Shown here: positions 27,179-36,762 of the stretch, one piece after another
How positions within the stretch are numbered: the first letter of the stretch is position 1
How the letters are laid out: each line of letters starts with the position of its first letter
Source of the DNA: Gottfriedia acidiceleris
Lineage (GTDB): Bacteria > Bacillota > Bacilli > Bacillales > Bacillaceae_G
Reading direction: 5' to 3'
NCBI RefSeq assembly: GCF_002128425.1
Contig: NZ_NESS01000001.1
Location: 434,001-498,000, forward strand
Length of the DNA: 64,000 nucleotides
Notes under the pieces: generated by a model
What the model was told of the DNA's origin: nothing
Database searches by the model: none
The model's input: the letters and a program-made list of their open reading frames with translations, nothing else
Program-made: the position numbers and the translations under genes

Positions 27179-29410
27179 TTATCCAACTCGTTTAGATGGC
27201 TCATCGATTTTATTTTTTGCAAATGGAAACCACCAATTCCATTTTCCAAATAACTGCATTAAGCTAGGCACTAAAACTAAGCGAACGATTGTAGCATCCA
27301 AGAAAATGGCTATAGCAATCCCAATTCCCATCTGTTTAACAGGTACCATATCAGTAAAAGCAAATGCTCCTGTAATAACTATCATAATTGATGCCGCTGA
27401 TGTGATGATTCGGCTCGTCGATACTAATCCTTCTCTAGTCGAATAAGTATTATCCCCCGATTCATAATATAACTCTTGCATTCTCGACATTAAAAATACT
27501 TCATAGTCCATGCTTAAACCGAAAACTAATCCAAAGACAAACACTGGCAAAATCAACATGATATCAGATTGAGGTAATCCAAAATTACCACCTTGGAATA
27601 ACCAGGTAATGATTCCAAACGTTGCACTCAATGATAATACATTCATTAATATCGCTTTGATTGGAATGATAATTGACCTAAATGCAATCATTAATATGAT
27701 AAAAGTACTAACCATAATCACGAGTAAACCGTATACAATGTTATCTGTAATCTCATCAAATAATTCTTGTTCAAATTTCACTTGACCGCCAACAGTATAA
27801 TCAAGCCCTTCAATTTTGCCATTATATTTCTCTTCAAAATCTCTTACCCATTGCTTCCCTTTTTCTGATTTAGGATCAGAGTTTAAGAATACTTGTATAT
27901 AAGTTTTATTCTTTTTAATATAAGCATCAATCGCAGGCTGGATTTTTGATGCATTAGGTGATTTTAAAGCAGGTAATAATGCTTTAGCGTCTAAATTAAC
28001 TGCATTCAACACACTTTTAACTTCATAAACATTTTTGTCATCTTCAAGCTTTTTCTGAATCTTATCTAATGCGTTTATATTATTTTGCTTTAAGAAATCA
28101 GTATTGGATTCTAAAACAATTGATATCGTCCCATGTTTTTGAGCTTCGGGAAGAAAAGCTTTTTGATATTTTTCATAATTAATTCTCGACGTTGCATCCT
28201 TCGGTAATGCATCGATTGTCGGTATATTTAAGTGCACATCCCGAATTGGAATGACGAAAAGTCCTAAAATGATTAATGATGTTAGTGCCATTATGATTGG
28301 TCTTTTCATTACGAAATTAGCAAATTTTCGCCAAACTGCTTGTTGTTGGTCTTGGCTACGATTCGCAATCGATTTTAACGTACCTTTATTAATATTTTTA
28401 CCAAGAGCTGAAAGTACTGCTGGTAGTAGTGTTAATGATAAAAACAGACTTACTAAAACAACAACTGCACCACTTATTGCGACACTTCTAAATAAATCAA
28501 TATTTATGAAATAAAGAGCTGACAATCCAATAAATACACAAATACCAGAAAAAATAATCGCTCTACCCGCAGTTGCAAACGTTACACTAATTGCTTCCTT
28601 CACTGTCTGTTGATTCTGTAATTCAGTTTTATAACGACTAACGAATAATAACGCAAAATCGATTGATAATGCTAATCCAATCATCGGTGCAACATTTAAT
28701 ACAAAGATTGATAAATCAACATGCTTACCTATAAAGAATAAAATTCCAAATGTACTTAAAATACTAATCATACCGATTATGATTGGAATAGCAGATGCAA
28801 CTAAACTTCCGAACGCAAAAAATAGAACGATAAACGCAATCGGTACACCAATCATTTCTGCTTTCTTTAAGTCTTCTTGACTAGTTTTATTCATTACATC
28901 ACTAATAATTGTAAATCCAGTTGTTCCTACCTTTACCGTATCATCTGAAAATGACTCTACTTTTTTGGCAAATTTATTGTTTAGATCAACAAGCTTATCG
29001 TGATCCTTCTCACTGTATAAAAGAGATAAGTAGGCAATATTATCTTTTTTCATAACAGGATTCATTAAAGGGTGATGAAATTGTTTTATATTCTTTTCTT
29101 TTTGAACTTCCTTCACAATCCGTTGTATATCAGATTGGAATTCGGCGCTTGTGGCACCCTTTTTTCGCTCAAGTAAAATGATGAGTGAATCTGGCGATTG
29201 CTCAAATTCTTTTTCAAGTACATTCTTAGCTTTTTCATACTCTCCAGGTGTTCTAAAACCATCTCCATCTAAAATGCCAGGTAAATGCTTTGAATAAATA
29301 CCTAAAATAATTGAAAATACAGCTAAAATTACAATAACAATATATCGGAATTGATAAATCGATCGACCCACCTTTTTCCAAGCACTATTTTCACTTACTG
29401 TACTTTTCAT
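27179..29410 (-). CDS. MMPL family (RND-type) transporter, YdfJ-like
   Basis: Proton-driven membrane transporter of the MMPL branch of the RND superfamily; members export lipids, drugs or siderophores. The 743-residue protein has the two-fold plan: one membrane helix (about 20-42), a large extracytoplasmic domain, five helices including APMIGLALSIDFALLFVSRY, then the repeat with a second outer domain and VFGLVFGLSMDYEVFLMSRM. The paired Asp-Tyr/Phe in the two motif-bearing helices is typical of the family. Substrate unknown. AAGGAG precedes the ATG. It is monocistronic, with its own terminator. Confidence 0.88.
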   Translation of the reverse strand: MKSTVSENSAWKKVGRSIYQFRYIVIVILAVFSIILGIYSKHLPGILDGDGFRTPGEYEKAKNVLEKEFEQSPDSLIILLERKKGATSAEFQSDIQRIVKEVQKEKNIKQFHHPLMNPVMKKDNIAYLSLLYSEKDHDKLVDLNNKFAKKVESFSDDTVKVGTTGFTIISDVMNKTSQEDLKKAEMIGVPIAFIVLFFAFGSLVASAIPIIIGMISILSTFGILFFIGKHVDLSIFVLNVAPMIGLALSIDFALLFVSRYKTELQNQQTVKEAISVTFATAGRAIIFSGICVFIGLSALYFINIDLFRSVAISGAVVVLVSLFLSLTLLPAVLSALGKNINKGTLKSIANRSQDQQQAVWRKFANFVMKRPIIMALTSLIILGLFVIPIRDVHLNIPTIDALPKDATSRINYEKYQKAFLPEAQKHGTISIVLESNTDFLKQNNINALDKIQKKLEDDKNVYEVKSVLNAVNLDAKALLPALKSPNASKIQPAIDAYIKKNKTYIQVFLNSDPKSEKGKQWVRDFEEKYNGKIEGLDYTVGGQVKFEQELFDEITDNIVYGLLVIMVSTFIILMIAFRSIIIPIKAILMNVLSLSATFGIITWLFQGGNFGLPQSDIMLILPVFVFGLVFGLSMDYEVFLMSRMQELYYESGDNTYSTREGLVSTSRIITSAASIMIVITGAFAFTDMVPVKQMGIGIAIAIFLDATIVRLVLVPSLMQLFGKWNWWFPFAKNKIDEPSKRVG

Positions 29411-29622
29411 TTTTACACTCCTTATTTACATATCCTACCAATATCTTATCAAACTGATTTAAATTCGCCTATTTATTTATATAGTTTGAGTCAGAAAATT
29501 TTTAAAGAAAACTAACCTAGTGGTAACCATTAAGACGAAGACAGAGGGCTAGTTGTGCTTTATACTTAAGAATTGGCCATCACTAACTACTTCGCTGTCA
29601 TTTTTACTTTCTTAATCTGTAA
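29411..29622. other. Non-coding gap upstream of the MMPL gene
   Basis: About 210 bases between the MMPL start and the terminator of the next gene. It should contain the MMPL promoter, but I see no convincing box or regulator repeat. Confidence 0.4.
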
Positions 29623-29625
29623 AAA

Positions 29626-29667
29626 AACGCTCATAATATAAATCAAATAGATTTATATTAGAGCGTT
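29626..29667 (-). terminator. Terminator overlapping the yuiD-like stop codon
   Basis: A long stem pairing AACGCTC and ATATAAATC with GATTTATATT and GAGCGTT, followed on the minus strand by TTTTTTTAC. The gene's stop codon lies in the first arm. Confidence 0.85.
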
Positions 29668-30091
29668 AAAATCTTGAAACTATGATTGCAACGACTATTC
29701 CGATTAATGCTCCAACAACAACTTCATAGGATGTATGACCTACTAATTCATTTAAGGCTTTATAGTTTTTTATTCTGCCATGAAAAAAATCATTTAATAA
29801 CTTCGCATGTTTACTAACTGCTAATCTTACCCCAGATGCATCGTACATTATAATAATCGCAAAAATTGCTGCGATGGCAAAAGTAACTGTTTCAAACCCT
29901 TCATTTAATCCTACACTTAATGCTAATCCTGTCACAGTCGACGAATGTGAACTTGGCATCCCCCCAGATGCAAAAAACTTAGAAATATCGAAGTCTTTTT
30001 CTTTAAATAAATGGATAATAACCTTTAAAAACTGAGCAATAAACCAGGCAATTACAGCTGTTATTAATGGTGCGTTATGAAATATAGTCAA
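29666..30091 (-). CDS. yuiD: Divergent PAP2 family protein YuiD (DUF212)
   Basis: Small membrane protein related to PAP2-type acid phosphatases; activity not proven. The 141-residue product has about three to four hydrophobic segments and the motif FFASGGMPSSHSSTVTGLA, which resembles the PAP2 SGH core, then MYDASGVRLAVSKHAK. It starts with TTG (30089-30091), supported by AGGAGG 5 bases upstream. Confidence 0.85.
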   Translation of the reverse strand: MTIFHNAPLITAVIAWFIAQFLKVIIHLFKEKDFDISKFFASGGMPSSHSSTVTGLALSVGLNEGFETVTFAIAAIFAIIIMYDASGVRLAVSKHAKLLNDFFHGRIKNYKALNELVGHTSYEVVVGALIGIVVAIIVSRF

Positions 30092-30449
30092 AACGTCCTC
30101 CTTAGATTTAAATAATTGTTATTCCATTATTATCTTTCTTAAATAATTGTATATTCACCAACTACTAACAAGAGTTAGATAATTTTTTAATATTTAAATA
30201 CGAAACAGAAATTTTTCCTTTTACCATTATTATTAGTTAAATGAATTAATTATAATAATGATTTTTAAAAATAACTTTTATTTAATATTTTACACGTAAA
30301 TAGTTTAAGTCTCCCCCTTTTACTAATTACCTTTTAATTCAATAAAAAATTAAGAAATATATAAATTTTTAATAAATTATCATTTTTGAAATTGACAATC
30401 CATATAATTCTGATAGACTTAGTTGTAATTAAATTCTAGGAGGAAGCTC
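30092..30449 (+). promoter_or_regulatory. Promoter region of the sulfate assimilation operon
   Basis: A very A/T-rich gap between yuiD and the divergent yezD. TTGACA at 30392-30397 is a perfect -35; TAGACT (30414-30419) at 16 bases is a modest -10. That gives a leader of only about 25 bases, too short for a SAM riboswitch or T-box, so control is more likely by a repressor such as CymR, although I cannot place its box. Confidence 0.45.
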
Positions 30450-30593
30450 ATGAGCCAAACCAACGACTTAAAACCCATCATTGAGGTCGTGGAATCGTTA
30501 CTTAATGGTTTAAGATTTGGAACAATCACATTAGTCGTTCAAGATGGGAGAATTATTCAAGTAGAAAAGCAAGAAAAAATACGATTAAAGTAA
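30450..30593 (+). CDS. yezD: YezD family small protein (DUF2292)
   Basis: A 47-residue protein starting MSQTNDLKPIIEVVESLLNG, continuing with LRFGTITLVVQDGRIIQVEK and a basic end. This is the YezD/DUF2292 pattern, small proteins found beside sulfur assimilation genes in Bacilli; the role is unknown. The ATG has AGGAGGA 5 bases upstream. It is the first gene after the TTGACA promoter, and a strong terminator separates it from cysH. Confidence 0.85.
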   Translation: MSQTNDLKPIIEVVESLLNGLRFGTITLVVQDGRIIQVEKQEKIRLK

Positions 30594-30601
30594 ATATGTT
30601 C

Positions 30602-30675
30602 CTGCTGACTAGAAAAACTAGAGGCAGCTCAAGTCTACGTATGACAAATGTAGATTTGGGCTGCTTTTTCTTTTT
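30602..30675 (+). terminator. Terminator with competing upstream hairpin between yezD and cysH
   Basis: A continuous 15-bp stem (30624-30638 with 30650-30664, two wobbles) with an 11-base loop is followed by TTTTTCTTTTT. Just before it, CTGC and CTAG (30602-30612) can pair with CTAG and GCAG (30618-30627), using the first bases of the terminator stem, so the two folds exclude each other. It lies about 40 bases before cysH, so it can act as an attenuator or as a plain partial terminator. Confidence 0.7.
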
Positions 30676-30715
30676 AGGATAACTTGGCTTCTTTTAGTCA
30701 ATTGGAGGAAAGAAA

Positions 30716-31417
30716 ATGAGATTTGAAAATTGGAACGTAAAAAGTATTCCTGATTTTTCGATTGATAATGAAACAAAAGGTGCACTTGAAGTACTCGAGT
30801 GGGCTTACAAAACCTATGGTGATGATCTAATTTATGCTTGTAGCTTTGGGATTGAGGGGATTTTATTAATTGATTTAATTTCAAAAGTAAAACCTGATGC
30901 AAAGGTTGTTTTCTTAGAGACTGGTCTACATTTCAAGGAAACTTATGAATTAATAGACCGCGTGCAAGCTAAATATCCAAGCTTACAAATTGAAAAGAAA
31001 ACACCAAGTCTATCTTTAGAAGAGCAAGCGAGTATTCATGGAGATGAGTTATGGAAGCGTGAACCGAATAAGTGCTGTAATATTCGTAAAATCTTACCAC
31101 TACAAGAAGCTCTTAAGGGTGCGCAAGCTTGGGTGTCAGGCTTAAGAAGGGAACAATCTCCTTCACGACAAAAAACAGAATTTCTTAATCTAGATAATAA
31201 GTTCAACCTGATAAAAGTTTGTCCCTTAATCCATTGGACTTGGAAAGAAGTTTGGCGTTATGTATATTACAAAAATCTTCCATACAATCCGTTACACGAT
31301 ATAGGGTACCCGAGTATAGGTTGTGAGGTATGTACATTACCTGCTTCAAATTCTTCAGATAGTCGATCTGGTCGTTGGTCTGGATCACAAAAAACTGAAT
31401 GTGGGTTACATGATTAG
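30716..31417 (+). CDS. cysH: Phosphoadenylyl/adenylyl-sulfate reductase
   Basis: Reduces PAPS or APS to sulfite with thioredoxin. The 233-residue product has [16 protein letters not shown] (the substrate loop) and [13 protein letters not shown]. It also has the four Cys that bind a 4Fe-4S cluster (CC in NKCCNIRK and CxxC in [11 protein letters not shown]) and the C-terminal catalytic TECGLH. The cluster Cys pairs mark the type that accepts APS; the B. subtilis enzyme uses both APS and PAPS. GGAGG precedes the ATG. It starts the main part of the operon. Confidence 0.95.
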   Translation: MRFENWNVKSIPDFSIDNETKGALEVLEWAYKTYGDDLIYACSFGIEGILLIDLISKVKPDAKVVFLETGLHFKETYELIDRVQAKYPSLQIEKKTPSLSLEEQASIHGDELWKREPNKCCNIRKILPLQEALKGAQAWVSGLRREQSPSRQKTEFLNLDNKFNLIKVCPLIHWTWKEVWRYVYYKNLPYNPLHDIGYPSIGCEVCTLPASNSSDSRSGRWSGSQKTECGLHD

Positions 31418-31496
31418 TTGTCTATATTAGATGCTAAAAAAAGAAATTTTATTCTTACTAACTATTAAATTAGGAAAATATAAGGAGTGTATTGAA

Positions 31497-32648
31497 ATGA
31501 GTTTACCCCCTCATGGCGGAGTCTTAATTAATCGATTTAATTCAGAAGTAACTTTTAAAGATGGTTTGAACGAAATTCCTTTAGATTTAATTGCGTTAAG
31601 TGATTTAGAGCTAATTGGAAATGGAGCTTATAGTCCCCTTACTGGATATTTAGGAAAAGATGACTATGAGCAAGTCGTAAGCACAATGAAATTAAAAAAT
31701 GGAACCGTATGGAGTATTCCAATTACCCTTCCTGTTAGTGGACAAATAGCTAGTAAGTTAAAACTAGGAGAACTAGTTAAACTTACTTGGGAAAATAAAG
31801 TGTATGGTTTGTTAAAGATTGATGATATTTATACACCTAACAAATTACTGGAAGCACAGTTTGTTTATGGAACTACTGACACAAACCACCCTGGAGTAGC
31901 AAAAATGTATTCTCGTGGTGATGTTTATTTAGGTGGGGAAGTAACTGTTATTAGACAAATCAATCGTACGCAATTCACTGAACATTATTTAAGTCCAAAA
32001 GAAACGAGAGATAAATTCGCATCATTAAACTGGAAGAAAATAGTTGGGTTTCAAACTCGTAATCCAGTTCATCGTGCCCATGAATATATTCAGAAAACTG
32101 CACTTGAAATCGTGGATGGCTTGTTCTTAAACCCATTAGTTGGAGAGACAAAATCGGACGATATTCCTGCCGAAGTACGAATGAAGAGCTATAAAGTATT
32201 ACTCCAAAACTATTATCCTACAGACCGTGTATTTTTAGCTGTATTCCCTGCCGCGATGCGATATGCAGGACCAAGAGAAGCTGTGTTCCATTCAATTGTG
32301 AGAAAAAATTACGGCTGCACACATTTTATTGTCGGTCGAGATCATGCTGGTGTTGGTAATTATTATGGAACTTATGATGCTCAAAAAATCTTTCAAAAGT
32401 TTTCACATGATGAATTAGGTATTAATCTCTTATTCTTTGAAAATAGTTTTTATTGCTCAAAGTGCGAGAATATGGCATCCACTAAAACATGTCCGCATAG
32501 TAGCGAGCATCACGTAACATTATCGGGTACGAAGGTTCGTGAAATGCTAAAAAAAGGTGAAATTCCTCCTTCTGCTTTTAGTAGAAAAGAAGTTGTTGAA
32601 GTACTTATTGAAGGTTTAAAAGAACCTGAATCAATTTCTGTAGAATAG
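31497..32648 (+). CDS. sat: Sulfate adenylyltransferase (ATP sulfurylase)
   Basis: Makes APS from sulfate and ATP. The 383-residue protein starts [14 protein letters not shown] and has the active-site motifs [16 protein letters not shown] (QTRN and HRAH) and [16 protein letters not shown] Cys-containing segment ([16 protein letters not shown]) precedes the C-terminal [14 protein letters not shown] chose ATG 31497, with AAGGAGTG upstream and the family length; a 22-codon longer frame has no support. Confidence 0.96.
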   Translation: MSLPPHGGVLINRFNSEVTFKDGLNEIPLDLIALSDLELIGNGAYSPLTGYLGKDDYEQVVSTMKLKNGTVWSIPITLPVSGQIASKLKLGELVKLTWENKVYGLLKIDDIYTPNKLLEAQFVYGTTDTNHPGVAKMYSRGDVYLGGEVTVIRQINRTQFTEHYLSPKETRDKFASLNWKKIVGFQTRNPVHRAHEYIQKTALEIVDGLFLNPLVGETKSDDIPAEVRMKSYKVLLQNYYPTDRVFLAVFPAAMRYAGPREAVFHSIVRKNYGCTHFIVGRDHAGVGNYYGTYDAQKIFQKFSHDELGINLLFFENSFYCSKCENMASTKTCPHSSEHHVTLSGTKVREMLKKGEIPPSAFSRKEVVEVLIEGLKEPESISVE

Positions 32649-32660
32649 GAGAAAAGATAA

Positions 32661-33257
32661 ATGTCTAAAAATATCGTTTGGCATCAGGCTAGTATTTCAA
32701 AAGAAGATCGTCGTCAAAAAAACAATCACCACAGTTGTATTTTATGGCTTACTGGATTATCTGCTTCAGGTAAATCGACGATTGCTAACGAGATTGCAAA
32801 AGCACTATTCCATCTTAATGTTCAACAATACGTATTAGACGGTGATAATATTCGTCACGGTTTAAACAAAGATCTAGGATTCACTGATTATGACAGAACT
32901 GAAAACATACGACGAATTGGTGAAGTCGCAAAACTCTTTGTAGATAATGGGCAAATTGTCTTAACGGCCTTTATTTCCCCTTTTATTGCTGATAGAAATA
33001 TAGTCCGGACATTGGTCGAACAAGATGAATTTATTGAAGTTTACGTAGAATGCTCCGTAGAGACTTGTGAGAGTAGAGATCCAAAAGGACTTTATAAAAA
33101 AGCAAAAAATGGTGAAATTCAAAACTTTACTGGCATCAGCTCTCCGTATGAGGCGCCAATAAATCCAGAATTAATATTAAATACCGATAAACAATCCGTT
33201 CAAGAATGTGTTGAAACAGTACTTCAATTTTTAAAGAATAAAAATTATATTGGGTAA
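32661..33257 (+). CDS. cysC: Adenylyl-sulfate kinase
   Basis: Phosphorylates APS to PAPS. The 198-residue protein has the P-loop GLSASGKST, LDGDNIRHGLNKDLGF and the FISPFIADRN motif of APS kinases, followed by the DPKGLYKKAKNGEI segment. It lies 12 bases after sat in the same operon. Together with an iron-sulfur type CysH it leaves open whether APS or PAPS is the main reductase substrate. Confidence 0.96.
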   Translation: MSKNIVWHQASISKEDRRQKNNHHSCILWLTGLSASGKSTIANEIAKALFHLNVQQYVLDGDNIRHGLNKDLGFTDYDRTENIRRIGEVAKLFVDNGQIVLTAFISPFIADRNIVRTLVEQDEFIEVYVECSVETCESRDPKGLYKKAKNGEIQNFTGISSPYEAPINPELILNTDKQSVQECVETVLQFLKNKNYIG

Positions 33258-33268
33258 GGTGATGTTCG

Positions 33269-34891
33269 ATGGCATTTGAAAAAATATGGAAAGACAATCT
33301 TAAGTTAAATGAAACTGAAAAAAAGAAACTCGTTAAAGATGGACTAAAAATTTATGATGACATCCCCTACTATGCTGAAAATGGGTTTGAATCAATTCCA
33401 AAAGATCAATGGGATTTATTCAAGTGGGCTGGATGCTATTTACAAAAACCAAAAGAAGCTGGATATTTTATGATGCGTGTTAATGTTCCGTCTGGCATAT
33501 TAACTCATGAACAGCTTATAACATTAGCAGAAATCGCTCGTGATTATGGTCGAGATGTATATGATATTACAACCCGACAAGCAATCCAATTTCATTGGTT
33601 AACAATTGAACAAATACCAGATATTTTTACTCGTTTAGAAAAAGTTGGTCTATCTAGCGCTGGTGCATGTGGTGATATTACACGTAATATCGTTGGAAAT
33701 CCACTTGCAGGGATCGATCCAAATGAATTATTTGATACTACCCCTATTGTGAAGGAGATTTATGAATTTTTTCAGTTTAATGAAGAATTTTCTAATCTCC
33801 CTAGAAAATATAAAATGTCGATCAGTACAAATAAAAATAATGCATCAAATGCAGAAATTAACTGCATTTCATTTATTCCGGCTATTAAAGAAATTAACGG
33901 CAAAGAAATTTCTGGTTTCCACTTAAAAGTTGGTGGTGGTCTTTCTTCAGCTCCACATTTAGCTCAAGAACTGGATGTATTCTTGTTACCAGATCAAGTG
34001 AAAGAAGTTGCAATCGCCGTTACAACAATCTTTAGAGATTATGGCTATCGTGAGAAACGCCATCATTCTCGTTTAAAGTTTTTAGTCGCTGATTGGGGCG
34101 TTGAAAAGTTTAAAGAAGTTTTAGAAGGATATACAGGTAGGTTATTAACGAAAGGAACTGGCTTTGAAGAGTCATGGAATGCAGGATATTTTTATGGAGT
34201 TCATCCACAAAAGCAAAAAGGACTAAATTATGTCGGATTAAGTATACCTGTTGGAAGATTGCATTCTAAGGAAGTTTTTGAGTTAGCTAGAATTGTTAAA
34301 AAATACGGTAATGGTGAAATACGTAATTGTAATTCACAAAATTTAATTTTGCCAAATATTCCTGCAGAAAATATTGATGAATTATTGAAAGAACCAATAC
34401 TTGAAAAGTTCACACCAATCCCTCCAAAATTTATTGGTTATTCTGTTGCTTGTACAGGAAATGAATACTGCAATTTAGCTTTAGTAGAAACGAAGGCTCG
34501 AATGAAAGATACAGCTTCTTATTTAGATGAAAAAATTACTTTAGATGTACCTGTTAGAATTCATATGGTTGGTTGCCCTAACTCTTGTGGTCAAAGAGCA
34601 ATCGCTGATATAGGACTTCAAGGAATCAAGGCACGTAATGAGAAAAAAGAATTAGTAGAGGCTTTTGAAATCTATGTAGGTGGTACATTAGCAAACGGTG
34701 GTAAATTAAATGAAAAATTAAAAGGGAAGGTTGAATCCCCTGCCCTTCACCTAGTATTAGAAAAATTCTTGCAGCACTTTAGCGAAAATAAACTACCTTC
34801 TGAGCCTTATTTAGATTATGTATCAAGAGTTGGGATCGAAGAATTACAAAAATATTTAACATCCATTCTTGAAACTGTTAATGCATCTTAA
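33269..34891 (+). CDS. Ferredoxin-dependent sulfite reductase (nitrite/sulfite reductase family)
   Basis: Siroheme and 4Fe-4S enzyme; in this context it should reduce sulfite to sulfide. The 540-residue product has two ferredoxin-like half-domains and two siroheme/cluster domains. The four cluster Cys are in CTGNEYCN and GCPNSCGQ. It is a single-subunit, NirA-like enzyme, unlike the two-subunit NADPH-dependent CysJI of B. subtilis. It is flanked by cysC and by genes for siroheme synthesis, which favours sulfite over nitrite as substrate. Confidence 0.9.
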   Translation: MAFEKIWKDNLKLNETEKKKLVKDGLKIYDDIPYYAENGFESIPKDQWDLFKWAGCYLQKPKEAGYFMMRVNVPSGILTHEQLITLAEIARDYGRDVYDITTRQAIQFHWLTIEQIPDIFTRLEKVGLSSAGACGDITRNIVGNPLAGIDPNELFDTTPIVKEIYEFFQFNEEFSNLPRKYKMSISTNKNNASNAEINCISFIPAIKEINGKEISGFHLKVGGGLSSAPHLAQELDVFLLPDQVKEVAIAVTTIFRDYGYREKRHHSRLKFLVADWGVEKFKEVLEGYTGRLLTKGTGFEESWNAGYFYGVHPQKQKGLNYVGLSIPVGRLHSKEVFELARIVKKYGNGEIRNCNSQNLILPNIPAENIDELLKEPILEKFTPIPPKFIGYSVACTGNEYCNLALVETKARMKDTASYLDEKITLDVPVRIHMVGCPNSCGQRAIADIGLQGIKARNEKKELVEAFEIYVGGTLANGGKLNEKLKGKVESPALHLVLEKFLQHFSENKLPSEPYLDYVSRVGIEELQKYLTSILETVNAS

Positions 34892-34907
34892 AGAAAGTCG
34901 GTGACAT

Positions 34908-35126
34908 ATGTTTTTATATCGATTTGAAGCATCAATCGAAAATCGGATCGTTCCTATAGTTATATTAGCAAATGATGATGAAAAAGCATTTAAACTAGTT
35001 GATACAGAACTTGAAAAGTTTTATGTTAAGAAGCCGGACGTTAAAGAACTACTAATGTATGAAAAAAAGAAAGTTAGTCAAAGTGGTGGATTTGTTTTAG
35101 ATTTAGAAGTTTTAAGTAAACGATGA
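34908..35126 (+). CDS. DUF3906 family small protein
   Basis: A 72-residue soluble protein starting MFLYRFEASIENRIVPIVI and ending GGFVLDLEVLSKR, matching the DUF3906 family found in the B. cereus group. No function is known. It is located 16 bases after the sulfite reductase gene and 16 bases before sumT, so it is surely co-transcribed with sulfite reduction and siroheme genes. It has no Cys, signal peptide or membrane helix; an accessory or electron-supply role is only a guess. Confidence 0.75.
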   Translation: MFLYRFEASIENRIVPIVILANDDEKAFKLVDTELEKFYVKKPDVKELLMYEKKKVSQSGGFVLDLEVLSKR

Positions 35127-35142
35127 TGATGAGGTGTGTGGA

Positions 35143-35928
35143 ATGATTGGAAAAGTTTATTTAGTTGGTGCTGGACCAGGAGATGTTGATCTAATTACAG
35201 TAAAAGGACTAAAATGCATTCAAAATGCAGATGTCATTATATATGACCGACTAGTTAATAAGGAACTACTAGAGAATGCAAAAGAATCGGTTGAGTTAAT
35301 ATACGCTGGTAAACTCCCAAACTACCATGCACTAAAACAAGAAACAATCAATGCTTTCTTAGTAAAGTATGCCAAAAAAGGAAAAAACGTAGTTCGATTA
35401 AAAGGTGGAGATCCTTTCATTTTCGGTCGTGGTGGTGAAGAGGCGACATATCTTGTAGAACGTGGTGTTTCCTTTGAAATCGTTCCTGGCATTACTTCAG
35501 GTATAGCAGCTCCAGCTTATGCTGGTATACCTGTCACCCATCGTGATTATAGTAGTTCCTTTGCTTTTGTAACAGGTCATTGCAAAGAAGAAGATACAGT
35601 TAAATGGGCTTCTTTAGCAAAAGGCATTGACACACTAGCAATTTATATGGGAGTTAATAATTTACCCTATATTCGTCATCAACTAATTTCAAATGGAAAA
35701 CATCAAGACACCCCCGTTGCGCTGATTCATTATGGTACTACTGAACAACAGCGAACTGTCATTAGTACATTAAAAGATGTAATATCAGACGTTGAAAAAG
35801 AAAAAATAACCAATCCTAGTATGATAATCGTAGGAGAAGTAGTTAAATTACACCATCAATTACAATGGTTTGAGACTAACTATCATTCAATGACTGAGCA
35901 TAAAAACATTAACTATTCTAGTCTTTAA
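35143..35928 (+). CDS. sumT: Uroporphyrinogen-III C-methyltransferase
   Basis: SAM-dependent enzyme that makes precorrin-2, the precursor of siroheme. The 261-residue protein has the signatures VYLVGAGPGDVDLIT, VVRLKGGDPFIFGRGGEEA, VPGITSGIAAPAYAGIPVTH and the C-terminal NPSMIIVGEVV. It is a stand-alone SUMT without the CysG dehydrogenase domain. The start is ATG 35143, with GAGGTG 6 bases upstream; a GTG three codons earlier is on that site. Confidence 0.95.
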   Translation: MIGKVYLVGAGPGDVDLITVKGLKCIQNADVIIYDRLVNKELLENAKESVELIYAGKLPNYHALKQETINAFLVKYAKKGKNVVRLKGGDPFIFGRGGEEATYLVERGVSFEIVPGITSGIAAPAYAGIPVTHRDYSSSFAFVTGHCKEEDTVKWASLAKGIDTLAIYMGVNNLPYIRHQLISNGKHQDTPVALIHYGTTEQQRTVISTLKDVISDVEKEKITNPSMIIVGEVVKLHHQLQWFETNYHSMTEHKNINYSSL

Positions 35929-35961
35929 ATTTTCTCCTAAAAGGAAGTGGGGTGCTTTAGT

Positions 35962-36717
35962 ATGGATGCAATCTTATATGTATGTCATGGAAGCCGTGTA
36001 AAATCGGCTGTCCATTCAGCCATACAATTTGTTAAAAAAGTACAACAACAAATTGATTGCAAAGTTCAAGAAATTAGTTTTATTGAACTCGCAGAACCAT
36101 CAATTTCAGTAGGATTAGAGAATTGTTTGCGTAAAGGAGCAAAATCGGTAACAGTCTTGCCGGTTTTACTCCTTTCTGCAAATCATGCAAAGGTGGATAT
36201 TCCTCTTGAAATCGCGAAATTTCAAAAGGAATACCCACATATAGAAATAAAAATAGCTAATCCAATCGGAATTCACAAAAACATGATCGAATTAATCCAA
36301 AAGCGAATAAATGAAAAGGTTAAGCATTTAATAAAACCGACTAAAATATTGCTAGTTGGACGAGGAAGTAGTGATCCATTAACGATTAATGATTTCAATT
36401 CAATCGTTAAACTTCTTGAAGCAAATTTAAATCATCCTGTTCTACCCGCTTTTATAGCAGTTTCAAAGCCATCGATTCATGAAGCTTGGAATCAACTATT
36501 GGCTAAAAAAAACCATCAAGTAATAATCATTCCGTATTTATTTTTTTCAGGAACTCTTATGAATGAATTAAAAGATAAAATAAAAGCGCTACCTCTAGAA
36601 ATGCAAAATAACTGGATATTATGTGAAACCCTAGGGTACGATTATTTAATTACATCTATTTTTACTGAAAGAATACTAGAAGCTCAAACAAAGGAATTAT
36701 CTACTGCATCAAAATAA
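35962..36717 (+). CDS. sirB: Sirohydrochlorin ferrochelatase (CbiX/SirB type)
   Basis: Inserts iron into sirohydrochlorin, the last step of siroheme synthesis. The 251-residue protein has two CbiX-like halves: MDAILYVCHGSR at the start with the metal-binding His, VTVLPVLLLSANHAKVDIP in the first half, and ILLVGRGSSDP with IIPYLFFSGTLMNELK in the second. ATG 35962 has GGGGTG 7 bases upstream. It is the last gene of the operon before a terminator; no sirC (precorrin-2 dehydrogenase) follows. Confidence 0.9.
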   Translation: MDAILYVCHGSRVKSAVHSAIQFVKKVQQQIDCKVQEISFIELAEPSISVGLENCLRKGAKSVTVLPVLLLSANHAKVDIPLEIAKFQKEYPHIEIKIANPIGIHKNMIELIQKRINEKVKHLIKPTKILLVGRGSSDPLTINDFNSIVKLLEANLNHPVLPAFIAVSKPSIHEAWNQLLAKKNHQVIIIPYLFFSGTLMNELKDKIKALPLEMQNNWILCETLGYDYLITSIFTERILEAQTKELSTASK

Positions 36718-36753
36718 AAGCTCTTGTTTCCTCAAATGGATACAAGAGCTTTT
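36716..36753. terminator. Bidirectional terminator after sirB and alaT
   Basis: A 12-bp stem (AAAAGCTCTTGT with ACAAGAGCTTTT) between the convergent sirB and alaT genes, with T runs in both directions. Confidence 0.85.
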
Positions 36754-36762
36754 ATTATTAGT

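Noticed and set aside
30392-30449. SAM riboswitch or T-box before yezD-cysH
   Set aside because: From the TTGACA promoter only about 25 bases remain before the yezD start codon, and no aptamer core is seen.
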